NCBI GenBank assembly: GCA_022843845.1 | Contig: JALHMW010000021.1 | Location: forward strand, 22,228 to 86,227 | DNA: 64,000 bases | Origin: Archangium sp. | Lineage (GTDB): Bacteria; Myxococcota; Myxococcia; Myxococcales; Myxococcaceae | Direction of reading: 5' to 3' | Shown here: positions 1 to 8,708 of the stretch, one piece after another | How the letters are laid out: each line of letters starts with the position of its first letter | Position numbering within the stretch: position 1 is the stretch's first letter | Made by a program: the position numbers and the translations under genes | The notes under the pieces: model-generated | What the model saw: only the letters and a program-made list of their open reading frames with translations | Databases searched by the model: none | Told to the model about the DNA's origin: nothing

Positions 1-1755
1 CTCCATGCCCTGCCCCTGCACCTCTTCCACCGAGGCGGTCACCTCGTACTTCACGCCGTGGCCCTCGAGCGCACGAGCGAGCGCGCCGCTGACGGGGTGA
101 CTGGAGCGCACGGCGAGGTTCCACGCGATGTCGCGCGTGACGGGCTCCATCGTCGTGAGGACGGAGGCGTCGACCAGCTCGAGGCGGCCCAGCGTCAAGG
201 TGCCGGTCTTGTCGAACAGCACCTTCTTCACCTTCACGAGGCGGTCGAGCAGATCGGACGAGCGCACGAAGAAGCCTGCGCGGCGCAGGTGCGTCTGGGT
301 GATCTCGTACGCGAGCGGAATCGCGATGCCGATGGCGCACGGGCAGGTGATCACCAGCAGCGAGGCCGCGACGTTGACGGCCTCGTCGAAGCTCGACGGC
401 AGCCACACGAGGAAGCCGGCCCCCGACACGAGCAACACCTTCACCACCCACTTGCGGGCCAGGTCGTTCCAGAGGTGATGGTGCTCGGGCACCTTGCCTT
501 CTCGCGACGGTGGCTGACGGAGCAGCTGCACCAGCGGTGACTCGGTGAAGCCGGTGCGGGCGAGCACGTGGAAGGCGGTGCGGCCCGCGTTGAAGCTCCC
601 GGCCGGCACCTCGGCGCCGGTGCTGAGCTGACGAGCCTTTGACTCTCCGGTGATCCAGTCGGTGCTGACGTGCGCCGCGGCGTCGAGCAGCGTGGCGTCG
701 ACCGGCACCACGTCACCGGGCGCGACCAGCAGCACGTCGTTCGCCTGCACCTTCGGCGCCTTCATCGGCACCAACTTCTCGCCAACGACCTTGCGAACCA
801 CGAGGCCCTCGGCGCCGTCGTCGTCGAGCAGGAAGCGGCGGTTGCGCTCGAGCAGGCGCTCCTGAAGGAAGCGGCCCAGCAGCATGAGCGTGATGAAGGT
901 GTTGAGCGTGTCGAAGTACGTGAGGTCGCCGCGCCCGGTGCGCATCTGCACCAGCGACATCGCGTAGACGAGGATGATGCCCACCGCGATCGGCAGGTCG
1001 AGGTGCAGCATGCCCGATTTGATTCCGCGCAGTGCCGCGTTGAAGAACGGCCAGCCGCCGACGAAGACGGTGACCGTCGAGAGCGCCAGCGACAGCCAGG
1101 TGAAGAGCGAGAACACGCCCTCGGCGTCAGGCACGAGCCCGAAGTAGAAGCTCACCGAGAAGAGCATCACGTTGATGGTGATGGCCGCCGAGACGCCGAG
1201 CCGAAGTGGCAGATCGATCGACTTCTTCGACGTCTCTTTGCGAGCGGGCCCGAACTGGTAGCCGAAGCCTTCGACGTCTCGCACCCACCGCGCGAGGTCG
1301 GTCTGGCCCTTCTTGAAGAGCAGCCTGACCTTGCCCAGCGCGGGGTTGACCGTGATCTCTGCCGCGCCCTGCTGCCGGCGGAACGTCTCGTTCATCAACC
1401 AGACACACGCCGCACAGTGAACGCCCTGCACGTCGAGGGTCAGGCTGCAGATGTCTCCATCAGCCGTGGTCTGTGCCTGCTCGATGAGGGGATCGAGCCA
1501 GGTGTGGGAGCGCTGCGCCGGCGCCGTGGCAACCGGCGTCACCTCACCTCGCGCCAGCTCGTAGTAGCGGCCGAGGCCCTGCTCGAGCAGCAAATCGTGC
1601 ACCGCCTCACAGCCGTGACAGCAGAAGCGCGCATTCGTTGCACCCATGGGAACGGCGGTCCCGCAGTGTTCGCAGGCTCCGCCCGGTGCACTCGTGGCTG
1701 TTTCGCGGGGGACATCACTCACAGAGCCCGTCGCCTGTGCAGACGGCATGCCCAT
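1..1755 (-). CDS. ccoI: CcoI/FixI-type heavy-metal P-type ATPase (3' end cut by window edge)
   Basis: Inner-membrane P1B-type ATPase, probably the copper pump that supplies cbb3 oxidase maturation. Reading leftward from ATG 1755 (a second in-frame ATG lies at 1749), the N-terminus has a Cys-rich metal-binding segment (CEHCG, then FCCHGCEAV) followed by an HMA-like domain with GVHCAACVWL. The transmembrane metal site ITCPCAIGIAIP is near residue 470 and the phosphorylation motif VLFDKTGTLT near 510. The frame is open to base 1, so about 584 codons are present and the ATP-binding and hinge regions lie outside. The double N-terminal metal-binding module is typical of FixI/CcoI rather than CopA. 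No cco structural genes are visible, so CcoI assignment over another copper ATPase is an inference from domain type and the neighbouring DsbD_2 gene. Confidence 0.85.
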   Translation of the reverse strand, partial: MGMPSAQATGSVSDVPRETATSAPGGACEHCGTAVPMGATNARFCCHGCEAVHDLLLEQGLGRYYELARGEVTPVATAPAQRSHTWLDPLIEQAQTTADGDICSLTLDVQGVHCAACVWLMNETFRRQQGAAEITVNPALGKVRLLFKKGQTDLARWVRDVEGFGYQFGPARKETSKKSIDLPLRLGVSAAITINVMLFSVSFYFGLVPDAEGVFSLFTWLSLALSTVTVFVGGWPFFNAALRGIKSGMLHLDLPIAVGIILVYAMSLVQMRTGRGDLTYFDTLNTFITLMLLGRFLQERLLERNRRFLLDDDGAEGLVVRKVVGEKLVPMKAPKVQANDVLLVAPGDVVPVDATLLDAAAHVSTDWITGESKARQLSTGAEVPAGSFNAGRTAFHVLARTGFTESPLVQLLRQPPSREGKVPEHHHLWNDLARKWVVKVLLVSGAGFLVWLPSSFDEAVNVAASLLVITCPCAIGIAIPLAYEITQTHLRRAGFFVRSSDLLDRLVKVKKVLFDKTGTLTLGRLELVDASVLTTMEPVTRDIAWNLAVRSSHPVSGALARALEGHGVKYEVTASVEEVQGQGME

Positions 1756-1780
1756 TGAACTCGTGGTCGTCGTGGACCTG

Positions 1781-2434
1781 ATGATCATCGCCGGTGCGTC
1801 GAGCGCGCTGGTCGCCGGCGCAACCGGGAGCCTGCATTGCGCGCTCATGTGTGGGCCCCTGGCGTGCGCGGGGCTCCCAGCAGGCGAAGGCCGGCGCGCG
1901 GCGGCTGCGGCGTGGAACATCGGGCGAATCGCTGGCTACGCGCTCGTCGGCCTGGGCCTCGGGCTGACCGGAACGGCGCTCGCGGGGCTGCTCACGTTCT
2001 CGGTGCAGCCGTATCTGCCGTGGGTGATGGCGGCAGGGCTCATCGCCACCGCGCTGGAGCTCGGGAAACACCTGCGCCCGCTCCCGATCGTCGGAACGAT
2101 CTCTCAAAAGCTCGTTCGGTTTTCAGGGCCCCTCACCCCGATGCGCCGGAGCTTCGTGATGGGGCTGGCGACGCCGTTTCTGCCGTGCGGGCTCTTGTAC
2201 GGGGTCTTCCTCGCCGCGATCGCGACCTCGAGCGCCGCCGGCGGAGCGACCATCATGGCGGCGTTCGCGCTCGGCGCCGTCCCTGCTCTCGCTGGGGTTC
2301 AAGCCGGCGCGCACCTGGGTCAGCGGTGGCCGAACGTCACCTGGGCGCTCCGGAAAGCGGTCCCGCTCTTCGCCGCCGGCGTGCTGATCTACCGCGCGGT
2401 CGTCGCCGCCACCCAGGGGCCCGAGTGCCACTGA
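1781..2434 (+). CDS. Sulfite exporter TauE/SafE-like (DsbD_2 family) membrane protein
   Basis: Polytopic inner-membrane protein of about 217 aa with the two family signatures HCALMCGPLAC near the N-terminus and PFLPCGLLYG in the second half, both with Cys in predicted helices. Members of this family often sit beside ccoGHIS genes and are thought to help metal or thiol handling during cytochrome oxidase assembly, which fits the neighbouring CcoI-type ATPase. Unusually, the two genes are divergent. ATG 1781 was chosen because it avoids overlap with the ATPase start; ATG 1748 (starting MPIELVV) would overlap it by 8 bp. Substrate unknown. Confidence 0.8.
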   Translation: MIIAGASSALVAGATGSLHCALMCGPLACAGLPAGEGRRAAAAAWNIGRIAGYALVGLGLGLTGTALAGLLTFSVQPYLPWVMAAGLIATALELGKHLRPLPIVGTISQKLVRFSGPLTPMRRSFVMGLATPFLPCGLLYGVFLAAIATSSAAGGATIMAAFALGAVPALAGVQAGAHLGQRWPNVTWALRKAVPLFAAGVLIYRAVVAATQGPECH

Positions 2435-2667
2435 GCCAATGACGTGAAGGGAGGCGTCGCCGGCCGACTCCAGCCAGCCTTTGAACGCGACGAACCCGAC
2501 TGTCGCCATCTGCGCTGCGTTCGCCACCCCGCCGGCTTGTTCGCGCGCACGTCCGTTCGGGCACGTGCATCTCCTTGTTCGTGGTGCACCGCGCCCTCAC
2601 ACCTCCTTCACCGCAGGCGGAATGGGCGACCCCTGACGGAACTGGGGGTACACTGCTCGGCGAATCG

Positions 2668-4227
2668 ATGGAGGAGCATCTCGACCCCGCAGCGTTTCAT
2701 GGCTTCGTGTCCGGCTCCCTGACGCCGGCCGAGCGGGACGCTGCGCTCGTTCACCTCGACGGCTGCCCCCAGTGCCGTCAACTGCTCTCGGCGCTGGCGA
2801 GCGACAAAGGCGGCGACGCGTCGGTGACGCTCGATGGCTCTGGTGACGGGGCCACGAACCAGACGGTCGATCTCCGCAAGGCCGGGGGCACCGAGCTGGT
2901 GCCGCCGCTGCTGACGCCGAGCAGGAAGCGGGTGCACTTCGACGAGTCGACCGCGCCCGACGCCCGGCCGCTGTTGCCGACCGAAAAGAGCGCGTCGGTT
3001 CGACGCCAGGTGCCGCTGCAGGTCGAGAACCTGCCGATTCCGTCCGATCGGCTCGTCGGTCAGAAGCTCGGTGACTACCTGGTGCAGGAGCTGCTCGCCA
3101 AAGGCGGCATGGGCGCGGTCTATCGCGGCGTGCAGCCGCTGATCGGCAAGCAGGTCGCGATCAAGGTGCTCCTCAACCCGGGCCCGGCCGAGCTCAACTA
3201 CGCGCAGCGCATGTTGGAAGAGGCGCGCACCGTCAACGCCATCGGGCACCCGAACATCATCGACATCTTCAACTTCGGAGAGCTGCCCGACGGCCGGCCA
3301 TTCCTGGTGATGGAGTACCTCGACGGCATGTCGGTGAGTCAGTGGGTGCGGGCGCGCACCGAGTCGGAGCCGCCGACCGCCCGGGTGATCGCCATCCTCG
3401 ATCAGATCTGCGCGGCGCTCGAAGCGGTGCATCTGGTCGGCGTGGTGCACCGCGATCTGAAGCCCGCGAACGTGATGCTGATGAACCTGGCGGCGCCGGA
3501 GCCCCGCGTGAAGGTGCTCGACTTCGGCTTCGCCAAGAGCGGCGACAGCACGCTGCGAACGTCGCCCGACATGGTGCTGGGAACGCCGGGCTACATGTCG
3601 CCCGAGCAGATTCAGGCGATCCCCGCGACGCCACAGAGCGACCTCTACTCGCTGGGGCTGATGGCGTACTTCATGCTCACCGGGCTCGACGCCTATTACG
3701 ACAAGAGCCCGATCGCCGTGCTGCAGATGCAGCTGGCGCGGGAGCCCTCCTCCATCCGCGGGCGCCCGGGCGTTCCCGACGACCTCGCGCAGCTGGTGGC
3801 CGACCTCACCCGCATCTCGCCGGGGCTCAGGCCGAAGTCCGCGCGCGCGGTGCGTGAGCGGCTCACCGCGATCGTCTCGGGTGCACCGCCACCGTCGATG
3901 GCCAACTCCGAGGTCATCACCCAGAAAGAAGCCCACAGCCCGGCGCCGGCCCGCGCGTCGAAAGAGGCGAGCACGCTCAAGCCCGTGAAGCCGGCGCCGG
4001 CCTTCGACGTGGGGAAGACGGACGTCGAAGACCTCGCGCGCACCGAGCCGGAGCGTCAGGTGGGAGGCGCCCGCCGGCCCTCGCCGCTCGAAGACGCGAT
4101 CGATGGCGCGATGAACGATCTCTCGAAGTCGCAGGTGCGCTCGGTTCGAAGCAGCAACCTGCCGTGGCTCATCGCCGTCGTCGCCGCGGTCGCTTTGGGG
4201 ATCGGCACCTGGCTGTTCTTGCGTTGA
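2668..4227 (+). CDS. Membrane-anchored Ser/Thr kinase with N-terminal anti-sigma-type zinc finger
   Basis: 519-aa Hanks-type kinase. Residues about 1-50 resemble an HC2 anti-sigma zinc finger (H-L-D-G-C-P-Q-C). The kinase domain runs from about 130 to 400 with the Gly loop AKGGMGAVYRG, VAIKVL, the catalytic HRDLKPANVML near 260, DFGFAK near 286 and GTPGYMSPEQ near 305. A Pro/Ala-rich linker leads to one C-terminal membrane helix (LPWLIAVVAAVALGIGTWLF), so the kinase domain should face the cytoplasm. ATG 2668 is chosen because it starts directly at the zinc-finger module. The gene is convergent with a sigma-70-like gene 2 bp away, which suggests a functional pair in which the finger senses or binds the sigma factor; this is inference. 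Confidence 0.9.
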   Translation: MEEHLDPAAFHGFVSGSLTPAERDAALVHLDGCPQCRQLLSALASDKGGDASVTLDGSGDGATNQTVDLRKAGGTELVPPLLTPSRKRVHFDESTAPDARPLLPTEKSASVRRQVPLQVENLPIPSDRLVGQKLGDYLVQELLAKGGMGAVYRGVQPLIGKQVAIKVLLNPGPAELNYAQRMLEEARTVNAIGHPNIIDIFNFGELPDGRPFLVMEYLDGMSVSQWVRARTESEPPTARVIAILDQICAALEAVHLVGVVHRDLKPANVMLMNLAAPEPRVKVLDFGFAKSGDSTLRTSPDMVLGTPGYMSPEQIQAIPATPQSDLYSLGLMAYFMLTGLDAYYDKSPIAVLQMQLAREPSSIRGRPGVPDDLAQLVADLTRISPGLRPKSARAVRERLTAIVSGAPPPSMANSEVITQKEAHSPAPARASKEASTLKPVKPAPAFDVGKTDVEDLARTEPERQVGGARRPSPLEDAIDGAMNDLSKSQVRSVRSSNLPWLIAVVAAVALGIGTWLFLR

Positions 4228-4229
4228 CG

Positions 4230-5021
4230 TCAGCCCAGCTCGTCGCGGCGGAGCACCTGACTCAGCCGCAGCGAGATCGACTGGGCGACCTCTCCCACGA
4301 GTGAGTCGACGTCGCTGCGGCCGAGCCGGGCCTGCGTCTCGAGCTGCGCCCGCATGGCGGCCATGATCGTCGCCTGGGCCGCCTCGATCCACCGCTGCGC
4401 CGTGGTGCGGTGCACCTGGAACATGCGGCCGAGCTCTTCGGTCGAGACGCCATCGACGAAGCGCATGCGCAGCAGCGTGCGCTCTTTCGGCTGGAGCTGC
4501 GCGAGCGCGTCACGCAAGGCATCGGAGACCAGCTTGGTGTCTTTCTTCGAGCGGGCGTTGGCCTCGGGCGTGCGCTCGTTGCCGGCGAGGTGCCCGAAGG
4601 CCTCGATGTCTTCCGCGGGCGCCTGGCCCATGCCGCGCGTCGCCTGGAGCAGCTCGAGCTTGGTGGCCGTCCACAGCCAGCTCTTGAGCTTGCCGCGGCC
4701 ATCGTAGGTCGACAGCCGGGCCTCTTTGCCCTTCGGCGCCACCAGCAGCCGGGTGCGCACGCGCTGCGCCAGCTCCGACGGCTCGATGGCTCGCCCCGCC
4801 GCGCGGCGAGACAGCCCTGAGATCAGCTCGTCGATCTCCACCAGGGCCGCCGCGTTGCCCTGGAGCACGGCCCACACGAACGCGAGATCTGCCGGCACGA
4901 TCTCGATCGTCTCGTTGCGGCTGCGCGCCTGAACCCACTTGAGGCATGCAGCCTTCGCGGCGGGCGCGGTGATGGCGAAAGCCTGGAGCTGACGGTCGAC
5001 GGTGTCGGCGAGGGTCACCAC
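4230..5021 (-). CDS. Sigma-70 family RNA polymerase sigma factor (myxobacterial type)
   Basis: 263-aa protein with a weak region 2 (GKLKSWLWTATKLELLQATR near 130) and a clear region 4 helix-turn-helix (LQPKERTLLRMRFVDGVSTE, then a helix containing VHRTTAQRWIEA) near 180-225. The long N-terminal extension and C-terminal tail differ from a standard ECF factor and recall the myxobacterial/Gemmatimonadetes subgroup of sigma-70 proteins. Start is GTG 5021. It is convergent with the zinc-finger kinase at 2668-4227, ending 2 bp from it, a layout consistent with a sigma factor regulated by a kinase or zinc-finger partner. Target promoters unknown. Confidence 0.75.
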   Translation of the reverse strand: MVTLADTVDRQLQAFAITAPAAKAACLKWVQARSRNETIEIVPADLAFVWAVLQGNAAALVEIDELISGLSRRAAGRAIEPSELAQRVRTRLLVAPKGKEARLSTYDGRGKLKSWLWTATKLELLQATRGMGQAPAEDIEAFGHLAGNERTPEANARSKKDTKLVSDALRDALAQLQPKERTLLRMRFVDGVSTEELGRMFQVHRTTAQRWIEAAQATIMAAMRAQLETQARLGRSDVDSLVGEVAQSISLRLSQVLRRDELG

Positions 5022-5083
5022 AGGGGTCTACCACGGGTTTTCACGGTCACCCTGCGCGAGGCTTTTGACTACCCTCGCCTTCG

Positions 5084-6619
5084 ATGCACTTCTTCGAGAC
5101 GTTGGCCGCCGCGGCGGTCGAGGCCCGCACGCTGTGGATTCTGGGCGCCCTGCTCGTCGCGGTGCCGCTGATTCGCCGCTTCGCGCAAGACAGGCCACGC
5201 CTTCGCGCGGTGGTGGTGTTCGCCTTCCTGCACGTCGTCACGCTCTTCGTCTCGGCGGGCTTCGACGCAGCGGGCAGTGAGTTTCACGATCTCTTCCGCA
5301 TGCCGTCCTGGGTGTTCGGCGCGGTGTCGTTCGTCGGCGTGATGGCGACGTTGCTGTTCTCGGTGGTGTTGCCCCGGGTGAAGCTGGAGGTGCCGCAGAT
5401 CGTCCAGGACGTCGCGGTGGCGCTCCTCTCGGTGGTGGCGGCGGTGTCGGTCGCCGGCCGCGCCGGCGTCAACCTCTCGGGCCTGATCGCGACGAGCGCG
5501 GTGCTGACGGCAGTGCTGGGGTTCTCGCTGCAAGACACCATCGCCAACCTCGCCGGTGGCCTGGGGCTGCAGACCGACAACTCCATCGAGGTCGGCGACT
5601 GGATTCGCATCGGCACCCAGCCCGGCGATCTCAACGGGCGCGTGGTGAGCATTCGCTGGCGCTACACGGCCATCGAGACCCGCAACTGGGAGACGGTGCT
5701 GGTGCCCAACCGGGTGTTGATGAACTCGTCGGTGATGGTCCTGGGGCGCCGCACGGGCCAGCCACGCCAGTGGCGCCGGTGGGTGTACTTCCACGTCGAC
5801 TTCCGCTCGCAGCCCGGAGACGTGATTCAGGTGGTTCAGGCCGCCGTGCGCGGCGCGAAGATCGACGGACTCGCGGCAGAGCCCGCGCCCAACTGCGTGA
5901 TGATGGACATGGCCGAGTCGTACGGCCGCTACGCGGTGCGCTACTGGCTGACCGAGCTCGCGGCCGACGACCCGACGGACAGCGAAGTGCGCCAGGTGAT
6001 CTACTTCGCGCTGGAGCGGGCCGGCATGAAGCCCGCGCTCCCCGCGCACGCGGTGTTCCTGACGCAGGAGACGGAAGATCGCGCGGTGAGCAAGAGCCAG
6101 AAGCAGCTCGCGCGCCGGCGGAAGGTGCTCGAGGTGCTCCCGATCTTCGCGCCGCTGTCCGAAGCAGAGAAAGAGCAGCTCGCCAGCAGCATGAAGTACG
6201 CGCCGTTTGCGCGGGGAGAGGTGATCACGCAGCAGGGCGCCGATGCGCATTGGCTGTACCTGCTCGAAGAGGGTCGGGCGAGCGTGAGGGTCAGCGACGG
6301 CGTCACCGAGAAAGAGGTCGCCCAGCTGACCGACGGCTCGTTCTTCGGAGAGATGTCGCTGCTGACGGGAGAGCCGCGCTCCGCCACGGTGGTGGCCGAG
6401 ACCGACCTCGAGTGCTTCCGCCTCGACAAGGCCGCCTTCCAGAGCGTCATCCACCAGCGCCCCGAGGTGATGAAAGAGGTCGCCGCGCTCCTCGCGAGCA
6501 GGCGGGTGACGCTCGCTGCTGCACGTGAGGGGCTCGACGCGGAGACGGCACGTGCGCGGCGCACGTCCGACGAGGTCGCCCTGCTCGATCGCATGATGCG
6601 GTTCTTCCGAATCGACTGA
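5084..6619 (+). CDS. MscS-family mechanosensitive channel with cyclic-nucleotide-binding domain
   Basis: 511-aa inner-membrane protein. About four transmembrane helices occupy residues 15-165. The last contains the pore-lining MscS signature (LGFSLQDTIANLAGGLGL), followed by the beta domain (VGDWIRIG, VLVPNRVLMNSSV). Residues about 370-480 form a cNMP-binding domain (FGEMSLLTGEPRSATVVA is the phosphate-binding cassette). The fusion implies gating tuned by a nucleotide as well as membrane tension. The canonical cassette Arg is present (EPRSA), so nucleotide binding is plausible, but the ligand (cAMP, cGMP or other) cannot be told. Confidence 0.93.
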   Translation: MHFFETLAAAAVEARTLWILGALLVAVPLIRRFAQDRPRLRAVVVFAFLHVVTLFVSAGFDAAGSEFHDLFRMPSWVFGAVSFVGVMATLLFSVVLPRVKLEVPQIVQDVAVALLSVVAAVSVAGRAGVNLSGLIATSAVLTAVLGFSLQDTIANLAGGLGLQTDNSIEVGDWIRIGTQPGDLNGRVVSIRWRYTAIETRNWETVLVPNRVLMNSSVMVLGRRTGQPRQWRRWVYFHVDFRSQPGDVIQVVQAAVRGAKIDGLAAEPAPNCVMMDMAESYGRYAVRYWLTELAADDPTDSEVRQVIYFALERAGMKPALPAHAVFLTQETEDRAVSKSQKQLARRRKVLEVLPIFAPLSEAEKEQLASSMKYAPFARGEVITQQGADAHWLYLLEEGRASVRVSDGVTEKEVAQLTDGSFFGEMSLLTGEPRSATVVAETDLECFRLDKAAFQSVIHQRPEVMKEVAALLASRRVTLAAAREGLDAETARARRTSDEVALLDRMMRFFRID

Positions 6620-6667
6620 TGGGCTGACGCTTGCGACAGGCGTGGGCTTCATGCTTCGAGGGTCGGC

Positions 6668-7498
6668 GTGCCAGGCGTGATTCGACCAGCGAGACGACCG
6701 AGCGGGTGGGTGCCGCCTGGACCACTCCCCGCCGGGGCTGGAGGGCGCGCCGACCTGCTCCCGCAAGCAGACGAAGATCTCTGCTACCTGTCCGGAGAGT
6801 GGCGGCTCTTCCAGAAGCTGGAAGGTCACCGCTGGAGCCTCGACGATCTCGTCACCGCGTGGGTCGCGGCGCGGCACCTCGCTGGAGCCGCGCAGGCGCT
6901 CGACCTCGGCTGCGGCCTGGGGAGCGTGCTGTTGATGGTGGCGTGGAAGGCGCAGCAGACCCGAGTGATCGGCGTCGAGGCGCAGCCCGAGCGCGCGTCG
7001 ATGGCCCGCCGCTCGATCGCCTTCAACGGCGTCGAGTCGCGCTGCGAGGTGCTCGACGGCGATCTGCGCGGCCTCGACCTGGGGCCGACCTTCGCGCTGG
7101 TGACGGGCACCCCTCCGTACTTCCCGCGCGGCACGGGGACCGAAGCCGAGGCCGATCACGTCAGCGCGTGCCGCTTCGAGCATCGCGGCGGCGTCGAGGC
7201 CTACCTTGCAGCGGCCGAGCGCCACGTCAGCCCCGATGGTGTCTTCGTGATGTGCGCCGCGACGCTCGAGGACGACCGCGTTCGAGCGATGGCGTCGCCG
7301 CTCCACGCGCGTGGGCTGCTGCACGTGGTGCCGAGAGCGGGCAAAGCGCCGCTCGTCAGCGTGTGGACCTTCGCGCGCTCACCGGGTCTCTGTGCACACC
7401 AAGCGCTCGTCGTTCGAGACGCGACGGGCCAGTGGACACCGGCCTTCCGGGAAGTGCGCAGCGAGATGGGCCTTCCGCCCACCCCGCCACGTCGGTAG
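6668..7498 (+). CDS. TrmN6/YfiC-like SAM-dependent methyltransferase
   Basis: 276-aa Rossmann methyltransferase. The pre-domain segment FQKLEGHRWSLDDLVTAW resembles the N-terminus of tRNA1(Val) A37 N6-methyltransferases. Motif I is LDLGCGLGSVLLM and motif II has GVEAQPERA. The catalytic N6-adenine motif, normally NPPY, appears here as TGTPPYF. The Asn-to-Thr change is atypical for a tRNA A37 enzyme and leaves the substrate uncertain. Start is GTG 6668, 48 bp after the MscS gene; an internal start closer to residue 30 is possible since the first 35 residues are Pro/Gly/Arg-rich. Confidence 0.75.
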   Translation: MPGVIRPARRPSGWVPPGPLPAGAGGRADLLPQADEDLCYLSGEWRLFQKLEGHRWSLDDLVTAWVAARHLAGAAQALDLGCGLGSVLLMVAWKAQQTRVIGVEAQPERASMARRSIAFNGVESRCEVLDGDLRGLDLGPTFALVTGTPPYFPRGTGTEAEADHVSACRFEHRGGVEAYLAAAERHVSPDGVFVMCAATLEDDRVRAMASPLHARGLLHVVPRAGKAPLVSVWTFARSPGLCAHQALVVRDATGQWTPAFREVRSEMGLPPTPPRR

Positions 7499-7507
7499 CG
7501 AGCCCGT

Positions 7508-8440
7508 TCACTTCACGGGTTTCGGTGGAGGCGGCGTGGGCAGGCTGATGAGGGGCGTGGCGCCCCCGCTGACCTGCGGCAGCTGGCCGTTCCACTTGCC
7601 GATGCTCTCGTACGAGAGGAAGTCGGCCGTCAGCGCCTTCGCCCGAAGCGCGATGGCCTTCGCTTCTGCCTCTGCCCGGATGACCTGCGCCTGGGCCGCG
7701 GCCTCGGCCCGCACGACCTCGTTCTTCGACTCCATCTCGATACGAATGCGCGCCTGCTCGGCGATGCCGCGCTCTTCGGCGATGCGCTTCTGCGCCTCGG
7801 CCTGTGACTCCTTGATCTCGTTCTCCCGCTGTTGGGCGCGCTGCGAGGCTTCGATCTTCGAGTTGATGGCCACGACGACCTGGTTCGGGAACCTGAACTC
7901 GCCCGTCGAGTACACGCGGTCGATGACGATGCCGTAGGGCAGAATCTGAGCCGCCACCTTCTCGGTCACACGGTCGAGCAGGTCACGTCGCCCCTTGCCG
8001 TACACGGCTTCGATGGTCATCTCGGAGGCCACCGAGTTGAGCGTGTCGATGACCATGTTGCGCAGGAAGATGCTGGTGATCTCCTCGATGCCCCGGCGGA
8101 ACTTCTGGAACAGCACGGGCACCGACTCCTCCTTCACCATGTACGAGATGCCCAGCTCGGCGCCGACGGTCAGCCCCTCGGTCGTCTGGAACGTCACCAG
8201 CTCTGGGAAGACGGTGTTCTGCTGGAAGGTGGGGAACTTGTAGATCTCCTGGCTGATGGGCCAATACGCGTAGCGGCCGACGCCGAGCTGCTCCGACTCG
8301 ACGCCCTGCGGGCTGCCCAGCAGGTAGACCCGAATGCCTCGATAGCCGGCGGGGATCGTCGCGCACGAGTTGAATGCGATGACGCTGATGAGACACACCA
8401 TTCCGTTGCGCGCCCACGCGCGCCCACTCGCAGCTTGCAT
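7508..8440 (-). CDS. SPFH/prohibitin-like lipoprotein
   Basis: 310-aa protein with an N-terminal hydrophobic stretch ending in a possible lipobox (VIAFNSC) and an SPFH/band-7 domain at about residues 30-200. A long charged coiled coil follows (QQRENEIKESQAEAQKRIAE onward), then an Ala-rich helix and a Pro-rich tail. Such proteins oligomerise at membranes and organise microdomains or protect partner complexes. The first 13 residues are Arg-rich and an internal ATG (MVCLISVI) gives a more standard signal peptide, so the true start may be 39 bp downstream. Convergent with the methyltransferase, divergent from the kinase at 8709. Confidence 0.85.
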   Translation of the reverse strand: MQAASGRAWARNGMVCLISVIAFNSCATIPAGYRGIRVYLLGSPQGVESEQLGVGRYAYWPISQEIYKFPTFQQNTVFPELVTFQTTEGLTVGAELGISYMVKEESVPVLFQKFRRGIEEITSIFLRNMVIDTLNSVASEMTIEAVYGKGRRDLLDRVTEKVAAQILPYGIVIDRVYSTGEFRFPNQVVVAINSKIEASQRAQQRENEIKESQAEAQKRIAEERGIAEQARIRIEMESKNEVVRAEAAAQAQVIRAEAEAKAIALRAKALTADFLSYESIGKWNGQLPQVSGGATPLISLPTPPPPKPVK

Positions 8441-8708
8441 GAATGACCTCGTGTCGACTTCGGGTGAACTGCACCTCGAGGGCGGCCGCTCTCACGAGTT
8501 CTGTATGAACAGCGCTCTCGACGCGCGAGCGCGCGAACTCGACGACGGCTACTTTGGTTCAGAAGTCGGGCTTCGCGCTTCTGCCACCCAGTGCCGTCTC
8601 CCTCGCGAGGCGTCGCGTGCCGTGGCAGCTCGAGCACCCGGCCACTGGAGTCATGACGCGGGGCAAGGACAGCGGAGAGCGCTCAGCAACCTGCTAAGAG
8701 CGTCGGTC

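Noticed and set aside
2608..4392. Long open frame antisense to the zinc-finger kinase (594 codons)
   Set aside because: It mirrors the kinase gene codon for codon in high-GC DNA, is rich in Arg/His/Gly, has no family motif and crosses the stop of the opposing gene.
5069..7324. 751-codon open frame antisense to the MscS and methyltransferase genes
   Set aside because: Low-complexity Arg/His/Ala composition and full overlap with two recognisable genes; explained by GC-rich third positions.
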